A stretch of DNA of 64,000 nucleotides from Taeniopygia guttata (lineage: Eukaryota > Chordata > Aves > Passeriformes > Estrildidae), in NCBI RefSeq assembly GCF_048771995.1, contig NC_133024.1, forward strand, positions 21,282,001 to 21,346,000, read 5' to 3'. The notes under the pieces are model-generated. The model saw only the letters and a program-made list of their open reading frames with translations. It searched no databases and was not told the origin of the DNA. Both the position numbers and the translations under genes were made by a program. Numbering within the stretch: position 1 is the stretch's first letter; the number at the start of each line of letters is the position of its first letter. Positions 18,701-27,609 of this stretch are shown here, piece after piece.

Positions 18701-21700
18701 TGCTGCTCTCTGGGCGCTGTGGGGGGTGCGCTCAGCAGCCCGTGTGTCCTCATCCCAAAAAGTGCTTTCTCTCTCCTGTACTCCACTGTGCCTCTTCGGG
18801 AGATGGGCTGCTCCAGCAGCACCTCACTCAGGCCAAGAGAAGGGCTTAACATGTGGCTTCAGGTGTTCCCTTCCATGACTGTGGTGTCTTAAGGGAGCAT
18901 CCCTGTGCTCCCTGATAGGCAGAAAATCAGAGCGCAGTTAAACACCCCCTGCTTGAATTCTCCAGAACACGCCCAGATGTTTCTTGGCAACCAGCCCTGG
19001 ATGCCCATCAAGGCAGACACCCATAGCCCTGTCAGTTTAAGTTTAGCTGCTGCTGTTTGCCCATACTGGGTGCTCGGTTCAGCACTCAGGTGTAGCTTTG
19101 TCCTGAAGCTGGTTCTGGGTTGTCATCCTTGGGCAGATCCTCTGCACAGCTCATTTGGGATGTTTGTTCTTAAAATAAGCCTGGTAACAACTGCTAGTAT
19201 TTAACCATTTTTATATTTCAGCCATGTATACTGGTTATATAAGTTAAAAATAAACCTACATATAACTTATTGGTACAAATATACTACCTAATGGTTTCTA
19301 CCTAATGTTGTAGCTGTTGTGTGTCATAGTAGGTCTACAGCAACAGTAAATCATAGTCCTTACCACAGAGATGCTAATGCTTGCTATGTGGTTTGAACGT
19401 GTCTCATTTTGAGAAGTTGTCAAAACATAAATTACGAGTGATATTTATGGTGAGTTCAAGGATAGCTCATTTTTTAAATGAAGAATTAATGGGACTAGGG
19501 GAGGATGTGAATTTGTATGGACTGAGCACCTATAGTTTTCATAGGCTTTCTGTAGGACTTTATATAAATTACTTAAGACTCATAGGTCAGGTGCCTGAGC
19601 ATCTTTTTATTGTCTCAGGTAGTGTTGCATCAACCATCTCAGTTTGTTATCTGAAAATTAGGCACTTTGCCTTCCTCTCAGTCTCTGTAAAAGAAGACCT
19701 CTGAGGTAGGAGCTCCTTTTACTGCCCATACATACAGACATGACAAAATGAGGTCTTGTCTTGCTGGGGCCTTTTGGTGTAGACTTACATGTAAAAATTC
19801 CATATCCTTGAGTGTTTGTATGTGTATCATCAAGCAGAGGCAGAAGCAGTAGCACTGTGGTCTTAATACTCTAAAGCCTGTGAGTTGTGCTCTGAACAAA
19901 ACATTGCTGCTGCTCACAAAACACAACTTGACTCCAAGAAGGAAGCAATGTGCCCAAGTAATCTACAGTGGGGAATAATGTCTCAACCCTGGACCAGGAC
20001 AGACTGAGCTTTGTGTGTTGCGCTGGGTGCCGTCACCAGGAGTACCAAACTCTGTGAGGACGGAGGTGCTGTTGCAGAAAATCTGTTGCAAAAAGTGCTG
20101 CTTTACTGGTCAGGTCTGGAGTTCGTGTCACTGTGATCTCTGCTGTAGCTGGCATATCACCCCTAGAAAAGGAGTGAAGAGTCAATTCCACAGTGTGCTT
20201 GCTGGCTGCTATACCCTGTACTTACTGGATTTTACTATTAGATTGCTTTTCAGATAGGATGTGGTAAAATACAGAATACAAAGCCATCATTTCTGATGAT
20301 GAGACATTTACAAAGTGCCTAATTTAAAACACAAAAATACACTGTAACCTTTGCTTTTGTCAGATCCCTGCCTTCACTAATTAGCCTTAGTTGTCCTGAC
20401 CAGCCTCACCTGGAGCCTCCACCCACACTCCTGGAGCCTTATTTAAGCTCAGCCCAAGGGTGTTCCTGCCTGGGCTGTTTTAGGGAGTATGTGCTTTAGC
20501 CCTTGAGTTGGTGTTTGACTTCCCTGGACCTGATGCTTGCTGGGCTGTTGGTAGGATGTGTTTTCCATCCCAGTCCTGCCCTGCCTGCTGGGCTCAGCTG
20601 TGATAGGTTTGTGCCCTGCTGTTGAAAGCCCTGCCTGCCTTGGGGCAGCCCTTGCCTCCCCATCCTCTGCTTTTGCTTCCCCTGGCAGGTTTGTAGAAGT
20701 TTAATTTCTGTCTCACTTTTATGTAGTCCCTGCTGGTGAAGGAGGAGTTCAGCAGGGCAGTCTTCAGTGTGTCCTGACCAGTTTCAAATATGTGTGGCTT
20801 TGTCTGTATAATAGGTATGGCGCTTGAACCTGCAGAAGGGTGACATAGTTAAAATGTCCCCGGTCATGGGGTGTTGGCTTTGTTGTAGATGCTGCTAGAA
20901 GGCCCAAGGGCGGGCTATTGTAGGAAAGTGCTGTTTTACTGTTCAAATCTGTACTTTGCTTGGTAAAGCAATTGTTCCTCACTTACATGGTGGCATCTGT
21001 GGAGTGTTGTTGCTCTCCGAGCCAGGTCTCTAGAGGGAGCAGAGGAAAAAGAGGTATAAACCTGTTTAACATCTCTATGTTGCCTCTACTTGTTTGAACT
21101 GCTTGTTCAGGCTCTGAACCCTTCTGAAAATGAACAGTCTCTCCCTGTATTTTTCTTTGTTTTCTCAATGTTTTGGGAAAAACAGTAGGACTTTTAGCCA
21201 AAAATGTAATGACAAATAACTGGAGTGTCTTAAATTTGCATTTATTGATAATGTGGCAAATTGGATGTGTCTGGAAAGAGGTAAAGACTTTTTATGGCCG
21301 GTATGTGTTGCTGTGAAGGGCTGGTTTTGTCAGAAGAAAAATTTTCTTTTTGGGAAAGGTCTATTTTCATGGATGTAATTTTATTGTTTTGGAGAGGTGG
21401 AAGTTGCTTAAAATGTTCAGAAATTGGTATTATTGCAGCTTAAACTGACTTTTACTTTGGAATTCACTTGTTATGGCTTAAAAAATTAAACAAGAGAAAC
21501 TCACTTTGAGTGTACTGAACTCCTTCAGTGGAGTTCTTTGACATAATTTCTTTCTAGATTGGTCTTATACTCTGTCAATTTGGAATATGGAGACTTCCAG
21601 AATATTCTTTCAGGGCAGGAAAGGCATAAACAAATGTTAGTTCTGCCAGAACTGTACAATCTGGTAAGAATAAAGTGGAATTGTACTTCTGAAGAGTTGG

Positions 21701-21821
21701 TTATTTTTTCAAGTAACTACACACTCTAATTAGAAAGGACAAAAATCCATGGATCTTAAAGAGTTTTCGGAAGAACTGCTTTAGAAACTATAGGTGAGCT
21801 AACTTGAAAGAAAGACTCAAG
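18701..21821. other. Intergenic DNA without recognised features
   Basis: This 3.1-kb stretch has only short random-looking frames. A C/T-rich, moderately GC-rich patch lies at 20400-20700. I see no exon, RNA gene or clear mobile element. Confidence 0.5.
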
Positions 21822-21827
21822 TGTATA

Positions 21828-22223
21828 TGTTACAGCATTTTTGAGAGAAAGAGGGCATGAATTGTGAAAGTTGAGCTACTCCAGGCTAGGCCTCAGATTG
21901 AGGCCTGGTGGGGCCCTCAAAGCCTCTGACGCAGTTAGAAATTCAGGGTTGTGGCGCAGATAGAAAATAGTCTTAAGGTATTGTAGGGACCACCGGGGGT
22001 GAACTAGTATAGGTTTTATGGTGTACAGTGCAGGCCGTTTTAAGGAAAAGGTAAACAATGTTAGCCTACCAATCAGAGTGTCTTTGTTTCTGTAAACTAT
22101 ATAGAAGCTTATATAAACTACCGCCTGATTTTGAATAAACGGAAAACGCTTGATGAACCACATTGGTTTGAACCTGCGTTTGTCTTGTCCAGCTTTCCGT
22201 TTTTCTGAGGTTCCCTGGCTTTA
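21828..22223 (+). repeat. ERV-B 5' LTR
   Basis: 396 bases, starting TGTTACAG and ending CTGGCTTTA, so the 3' end is TA instead of the canonical CA. A TATAAA box lies at 22112-22117 and AATAAA at 22134-22139. The two signals are only about 16 bases apart, which implies a very short R region or a poly(A) signal just before or within R. Confidence 0.95.
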
Positions 22224-22225
22224 AG

Positions 22226-22243
22226 TGGCGCCCACACAGGGAC
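22226..22243 (+). other. ERV-B primer-binding site (lysine tRNA type)
   Basis: TGGCGCCCACACAGGGAC begins two bases after the LTR. It matches the 3' end of tRNA-Lys(UUU) at all but two central positions. The TGGCGCCC core is the diagnostic part. Confidence 0.85.
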
Positions 22244-22653
22244 TCAGGAGGCTCCGAGAAGGCTGCCAAATTACTTTTAGAGTAACGGGCAGTCAGGTTT
22301 GAGTCGCGCGACAGGAATTTAGGTCCAAATCGCCTCATGGTGACGGGACCGGGATCCCAAATTCACTTTTTGTGAACGGGGATCAGGTGGAACGGAGCAG
22401 AAGTCTCCAAACTCCGAATTGGGCCGTTTCCCAACGGGAGGAAAAAGACTCTTCGCATTGTTGTTTGTTTGCGAGAGTCCGTTGGAGCAGTGGGAAGACC
22501 TCGGTGTTCACAAGGTACCTGAACGGCGGGTGTGGACGTGGCCGGGGCCGGAGAGCTGGAGCGGGGGTGCTGCCTTGCCGAAGAAAAGCGAGAGCGAAGC
22601 AACCCGCGGAGGTGAGGTAAGCCGCGTGCAGAAAGAGAGGGTGAAAGTTCACC

Positions 22654-24681
22654 ATGGATGGAGATTTACAGGCTTCAGTGCGGCTGCTCTTTCATATTCT
22701 CTCAAAGAGAGCTGAAAAAGTTAAAGAAGCCGATTTAGAACAGTTGGTCATTTGGGCAAGAAGCAAAGGCAAGCTGCAAAAACCTTCCCTGCTTTTTAGT
22801 GAAACCGAGTGGCGAGAGCTGGGCCAGCTGCTCTGGGATGCAGTGATAGAGGGCAAAAAGGACAAGAAAACACTATTAGAGCTTGGAGGTGTTTGGAAGA
22901 AAGTTTCACATACCTTACAAAGCATGGCCGCGGAGAAAGAGGCAGCGGAAGCTGCCATTCGAGCATTCGAGCAGTCTACAGCAGAACAAATAGAAACGCG
23001 AAAGCCATCGCGGGTTGAAAAATTCTTTAATGTTTGTAATATGCGGCCAGTGCGCGGGCAGAAAGCCCCAGTCAGCCCCTCTGTCAGAGATGTTGTCGCT
23101 CGTTTGGAGGGCGGCACGGAGCTGGGCAGCGCGGGGCCGGCCGGCGCGAGACGGAGCGGGGTTGCGGCCGCGCCCGGAGCGGAAGTGTGCTCCCGAGCAG
23201 CGGATGTTAACAGCTCAGCGGTTCCGCGGAGTGAGGCAGACCAGGAAGTGACCCTCCCGGGTCCCTTGGGAGGCGGGGAGACACCTGAGGAGGCAGGCGG
23301 AGTTGGTGACGAAACAGGGCTGAGTCAGGAGGAGGAACTCGGGGGCGGAGATCAAGGCAGAGACCAGGGCGGAGACGGGAGCGGGGCGGCGTCGGCCCCT
23401 CGCCCCCCCGCAGCGGCAGCGGCGGCAGCTGCCGCGGCTGCGTGCAAACGCAGAGGAGCGGCCCGCCGATACCCGCCGGCGGCGGCGGCCGCGGCCAGCA
23501 GCCTGGCGCGGTTTGGAGGGGCTGGACACCCCAATGCTAGCGGAGTGGCAGAAGTAGCCACCCAAACAACACCAGAGCAGAGCCCCGAAAATGCCAGTTC
23601 CCACCCCACCACCGTGGCGCGGCACTGCCCACTCCCACCGAGTTCAGATTCTGACGACTCAGAGCCAGACTTTCCGGTTGTCAATTGCAGCAGGGACACG
23701 CGATCACAGAACAAGATACAAAGATCAAATACGTTACAGGAAAAAATAGCCCGCCTTGCCACCCTTTCAAATCGTCAGGCTTCACCAGTGGAACCTTCCA
23801 CTGGACAGCAATTGGCATCGCCAGCAGTTTTAAAAAATCCCTTGCAGTCCCGATGGGCGTCAGTTGTGAAAGATGCTCTTTTAGACGGTGACTGGAAAGC
23901 TGCCAGCTCCCTGGTTTGTCCTGTCATAGTGTCTAATGGGAATGCCATCTGGGAGCCCCATGACTGGAAAATCCTACAGTCAGCTAAGCAGACAGTCACC
24001 ACTTATGGGATCAGATCAGAAGCAGCCAGGAACATCATTCAGTATATATTCACAGCAGATGTGCTTTGTCCTAGTGATTCGTCTAACATTGCATCCCTGC
24101 TTCTGACACCTTCTCAATTCCTCATGTTTGAAAGGGAATGGAAACGGTTGGCAGTTGAGGAGGCCAACAAACATACAGATGCGGGAGACCCCTTTTTTGG
24201 AGTCCAGCCAGATATGCTGACTGGGCAGGGACCATATGCAACCAATCAGGTGCAACTTACCTTTCCTATTGAAATACATCAATTGTCACAGCAATTGGCT
24301 CATCAAGCTTTGCTTTTGGTACCGGACAAGAAAAAGTCAGCATCCTATGCCACCATAAAGCAAGGAGCCACTGAACCATTCGGACAATTTATTGATAGGC
24401 TGTCAGCTGCTTTAAAGGATGCACCTGACGTGCCACCAGACGTTCAGGAACATTTATTCCGATCCCTTGCTTTTGAAAATGCTAACCCACCCACCAGAAC
24501 CATCCTAGCCACCCTCCCTCAGGGCTGTCCAGTCGATGAGATGCTTGTCAGAGCCACACGCGCAGAACAGAGCAACCAAGCTGCGGCATTCGCCGCAACC
24601 ATCCAGGATGCAATTGAACAACAAGGACACATAATTGCAGCTGCTTTATCAAGCAACAATACAAGGAGACAGAAGACGTAA
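22654..24681 (+). CDS. ERV-B gag polyprotein, open, lacks nucleocapsid
   Basis: The 675-residue frame starts at accATGG, 411 bases after the primer site. Residues 1-130 are a helical matrix-like domain (MDGDLQASVRLLFHIL...). They lack a glycine at position 2, so no N-myristoylation is expected. Residues about 150-400 are low-complexity, with Ala tracts and Pro/Ser-rich stretches. From about 410 to 660 there is a capsid with the major homology region (IKQGATEPFGQFIDRL) and SLAFENANPPTR, most like class II retroviruses. The frame stops at SSNNTRRQKT just after capsid. No CCHC zinc knuckle is present, so genome packaging would need another gag. No internal stop or frameshift occurs. It is a domesticated or simply young gag, and which is unknown. 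Confidence 0.9.
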   Translation: MDGDLQASVRLLFHILSKRAEKVKEADLEQLVIWARSKGKLQKPSLLFSETEWRELGQLLWDAVIEGKKDKKTLLELGGVWKKVSHTLQSMAAEKEAAEAAIRAFEQSTAEQIETRKPSRVEKFFNVCNMRPVRGQKAPVSPSVRDVVARLEGGTELGSAGPAGARRSGVAAAPGAEVCSRAADVNSSAVPRSEADQEVTLPGPLGGGETPEEAGGVGDETGLSQEEELGGGDQGRDQGGDGSGAASAPRPPAAAAAAAAAAACKRRGAARRYPPAAAAAASSLARFGGAGHPNASGVAEVATQTTPEQSPENASSHPTTVARHCPLPPSSDSDDSEPDFPVVNCSRDTRSQNKIQRSNTLQEKIARLATLSNRQASPVEPSTGQQLASPAVLKNPLQSRWASVVKDALLDGDWKAASSLVCPVIVSNGNAIWEPHDWKILQSAKQTVTTYGIRSEAARNIIQYIFTADVLCPSDSSNIASLLLTPSQFLMFEREWKRLAVEEANKHTDAGDPFFGVQPDMLTGQGPYATNQVQLTFPIEIHQLSQQLAHQALLLVPDKKKSASYATIKQGATEPFGQFIDRLSAALKDAPDVPPDVQEHLFRSLAFENANPPTRTILATLPQGCPVDEMLVRATRAEQSNQAAAFAATIQDAIEQQGHIIAAALSSNNTRRQKT

Positions 24682-25905
24682 TGAAAAACTATAGCAATAC
24701 TGAGTGTTTTCCAAGAAACCAAGAGGGATGGACATTATGCAAATCAAAGTTATTTCAAATACAATGTGGATGAAAATTACTGTAAAACAACAAAGGATAG
24801 AAATGTTAATAATTATTTAATTGCTAAAAATGTCTTTGAAAGCAAAGATTTGAGAAAAATCAGTCAAATGGAATGTTGGTATTAAGTTCACAATTTCTGT
24901 TTTTGAGATTTTATAAATAATAATATAAGTAATTATGATTTTTGAGTTTTGTAGATAATAAGATAAATGATAATTGTCAAGTTTTTGTAGGTAATGATAA
25001 ATAGTAATGATTGTTACTAATGTTATATGAATGCTTGACAAGATTGTTTTAAACTATTTTAAACATTTTTTGTTAATAGGTTGATCATATAATGTAAGTT
25101 GTCTGATTTTTGTGATAAGAATTATTATTAAGATGTTAAGGTATTGAGGTGTTGTTTTAATATTTACAGTCAGTTTTCATATGTTTTATGGGGATTTTTT
25201 TTTTAGGTGATTGATTGTGAGATGTATTTTTCAGGATCCTGTGTGCTTGATTTTTTAACTACTCATGTGTTTTCTTTATTCAATTTTCTATGCAGCTGCA
25301 GTTCATCTTTTAGAAATTTATAGTCCAAGTTCTAGTTCAAGATTTCAGACTTCAAATTCTCAGATTTTTGAAGAAAAGGTTTGTTGTATTTAGAGAATTT
25401 TTGTCTTGAAACAAATTTTAGACAGGTTCAATCATTTGATGTTTTGATAAATTGTTAATAATAAGGTTTTTCACTTATAACTGTTATTTTTAAGACTTCT
25501 GTTTTAAACATATCCTCCAATTAGAGTTTGAGCTCTGGCCAGGCTCTGGCTCTACGTGGATGGTGTGATTGATTCCAGGTGTTTTCTGCATCAAAAAAGT
25601 ATTCAAGTCCTTTTGGCTTGACAATTTGACCATACAGGACAGCTGAGCCTCAAAGGAGGTTTTGGAGAGACATGATCCGGACATGTTTTATCCAAATCTC
25701 TGTTGTTTTAAGGTTTTTCAGCTGCTGCAGACTCTGGGATGACAATTTGATAGTGTAGCACTTGGTAACTGTGATTTTATATGTAATATTGATTGTGTAT
25801 TATTTGATTGATTTTTATTTGTTGTTAGTTTCTTTCCTATATGCATTGTTTTGTTCTTAATGTTTTTCATGTTTATAACAAAGATGTTGATATTTCCATT
25901 TCTTC
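24682..25905 (+). other. AT-rich non-coding filler inside ERV-B
   Basis: This occupies the place of nucleocapsid, protease, reverse transcriptase and most of integrase. It is strongly T-rich and C-poor on the plus strand and has stops in all frames. It contains imperfect tandem units of about 50-60 bases at 24895-25035 (gatttttgag / taagtaattatg / gataaatgataat). I find no polymerase motif such as YXDD. It may be captured host DNA or a decayed lineage-specific insertion. Confidence 0.6.
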
Positions 25906-26190
25906 ATGCAAGTTTTAGAGAACAGAATTGAGAGAGGACCCTCCAGTCCCTGTGGGAGTGTTGGGTTTGTTTGTGTTTTAACAGGTGCAGAATCTGGATG
26001 GATTTCAGTGAAGAATGTGGAACTTCTCAATTGCAAGAGGGCACTGATCTCTCCACAAGTGGATCAGAGGATGCACAGCAAAAGTGGATTGTGCAAAGAT
26101 TTGTGTTTCACCCACAGAAGATCGTGGGCTTTGAGTTTTTTTTTTTATAAGTGTGTTTTTAATGATGTTATAGAATTTTTTTTTTGCTAA
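25906..26190 (+). pseudogene. ERV-B integrase C-terminal remnant
   Basis: An open frame reads ERGPSSPCGSVGFVCV, then TGAESGWISVKNVE. This fits the SH3-like C-terminal domain of retroviral integrase (G.G..CV.TG...W...NV). The core catalytic domain is missing upstream. Downstream residues lose similarity and become T-rich. The call rests on this one motif, so it is moderate. Confidence 0.5.
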
Positions 26191-26249
26191 GTTTTTAATA
26201 AGTTTTAGTAATGCCTGTGATTTTTCTGTTCATCTTGCCATTGTCTTTC

Positions 26250-27180
26250 AATGGCAAAAGAAAAAGAGGGAGCTCCCAACGGGGATCAGCAGAAATTCTA
26301 CTTGAGTGAGTGTTTTTACCCATCCAACCAAGAAGTCGTGTGATGGACAGGACAGATGCTCTTGCTGCATTGATACGAAAAGGCAGAAACAGAATTTTAA
26401 AAATAGATGAAACAGAAAAATAAGTTGAAATATCATAAGTGTGAAGTTAGATTTATCAGAAGTTAGTTTATTAGAAGTTATAGTTTATGTTTAGAATTAA
26501 GATTGTTTCTTTCATGTTAGACAGGGCATTCAAGAACCTGAGAAGAATGTGGTGGGCCTCAATGTTTTTATTTCGCACTTGTTTAATTTTTGGAGTCTCG
26601 TTGGGTCCCATGGCAGAGTTCAAGACTTGGACCTGAGCTCAAATAAGTTTAAATAGCACTCTGGGAGCGCAAGCTGTTGCATTTGTGCAAAACCTTAAAT
26701 TTACTGATGATAGTTTTCAAGAATTTGGTCTTTTGGGTTCTGTCCCAGGAAATTACTGTTTGATATTTGGATCTTATGCTACCAAACCAACTCAAGAAAA
26801 TGGAAAATTGACAGATGACAACACTTGATTGTCTCCCAGATCACCATTGTATTACAACTATTTAGGATATTGTAACAATTCGACTCCAAGAGGTAGTGCA
26901 GGAAAAACTGCCCCCAGGAACCTTCCTCATTTGTGGGGACCGAGCCTGGTCAGCAGTCCCTCAAAATGCTAGGGGAGGCCCATGTTATATCGGTAGGTTG
27001 ATGCTTTTTGCTCCCACCATACATCAGGTTCTCGAATTGCCTCAGAAGACTCAACGAGCCAAACGCAGTGTTCTCCAAATGGACACTTCATTTGATAACT
27101 GGCTCAATTCTTCAGGTTTTTCTGGCTGGGTCAAAGACAGTGTGTGCAAAAATTAGTTCATTGAGCCTTCACTCCAGCCT
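26250..27180 (+). pseudogene. ERV-B env remnant
   Basis: Envelope-like sequence is spread over broken frames. A stretch near 26720-26825 reads FGLLGSVPGNYCLIFG before a TGA stop. Another near 26845-26895 reads YYNYLGYCNNSTP. The frame 26896-27156 carries KLPPGTFLICGDRAW, GGPCYIGRLMLFAP and a basic RAKR motif that looks like a furin-type SU/TM cleavage site. The frame ends about 25 residues after the basic motif. Stops and frame changes, plus loss of nearly all TM, make it non-functional. Confidence 0.65.
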
Positions 27181-27189
27181 GAGTAGCTC

Positions 27190-27207
27190 AAAAGAAAAAG
27201 AGGGAAT
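27190..27207 (+). other. ERV-B polypurine tract
   Basis: AAAAGAAAAAGAGGGAAT lies immediately before the 3' LTR, the expected site and composition for plus-strand DNA priming. Confidence 0.85.
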
Positions 27208-27603
27208 TGTTACAGCATTTTTGAGAGAAAGAGGGCATGAATTGTGAAAGTTGAGCTACTCCAGGCTAGGCCTCAGATTGAGGCCTGGTGGGGCCCTCAA
27301 AGCCTCTGACGCAGTTAGAAATTCAGGGTTGTGGCGCAGATAGAAAATAGTCTTAAGGTATTGTAGGGACCACCGGGGGTGAACTAGTATAGGTTTTATG
27401 GTGTACAGTGCAGGCCGTTTTAAGGAAAAGGTAAACAATGTTAGCCTACCAATCAGAGTGTCTTTGTTTCTGTAAACTATATAGAAGCTTATATAAACTA
27501 CCGCCTGATTTTGAATAAACGGAAAACGCTTGATGAACCACATTGGTTTGAACCTGCGTTTGTCTTGTCCAGCTTTCCGTTTTTCTGAGGTTCCCTGGCT
27601 TTA
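27208..27603 (+). repeat. ERV-B 3' LTR
   Basis: Identical to the 5' LTR over 396 bases at a constant offset of 5380. TATAAA lies at 27492-27497 and AATAAA at 27514-27519. It is followed by the target duplication tgtata at 27604-27609. Confidence 0.95.
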
Positions 27604-27609
27604 TGTATA

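Larger units (their letters stand above)
21828..27603 (+). mobile_element. ERV-B: young non-autonomous provirus with identical LTRs
   Basis: A 5776-base provirus with LTRs at 21828-22223 and 27208-27603 that are identical across all 396 bases when compared line by line. A 6-bp target duplication, tgtata, lies at 21822-21827 and 27604-27609. It has a lysine-tRNA-type primer site two bases after the 5' LTR and a purine tract before the 3' LTR. Gag is open for 675 codons, but nucleocapsid, protease, reverse transcriptase and RNase H are absent. About 1.2 kb of AT-rich sequence, an integrase tail and env scraps follow. Identical LTRs mean recent insertion, or less likely gene conversion. It cannot move by itself. 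Confidence 0.95.

Noticed and set aside
23215-23762. Two minus-strand frames of 136 codons inside ERV-B gag
   Set aside because: They lie opposite the alanine-rich part of the real 675-codon gag and have no recognisable content.
24682-26890. APOBEC-type hypermutation as the cause of the odd base composition in ERV-B
   Set aside because: Editing of minus-strand cDNA gives G-to-A on the plus strand. Here the plus strand is poor in C and rich in T, and the identical LTRs and clean gag show no editing.
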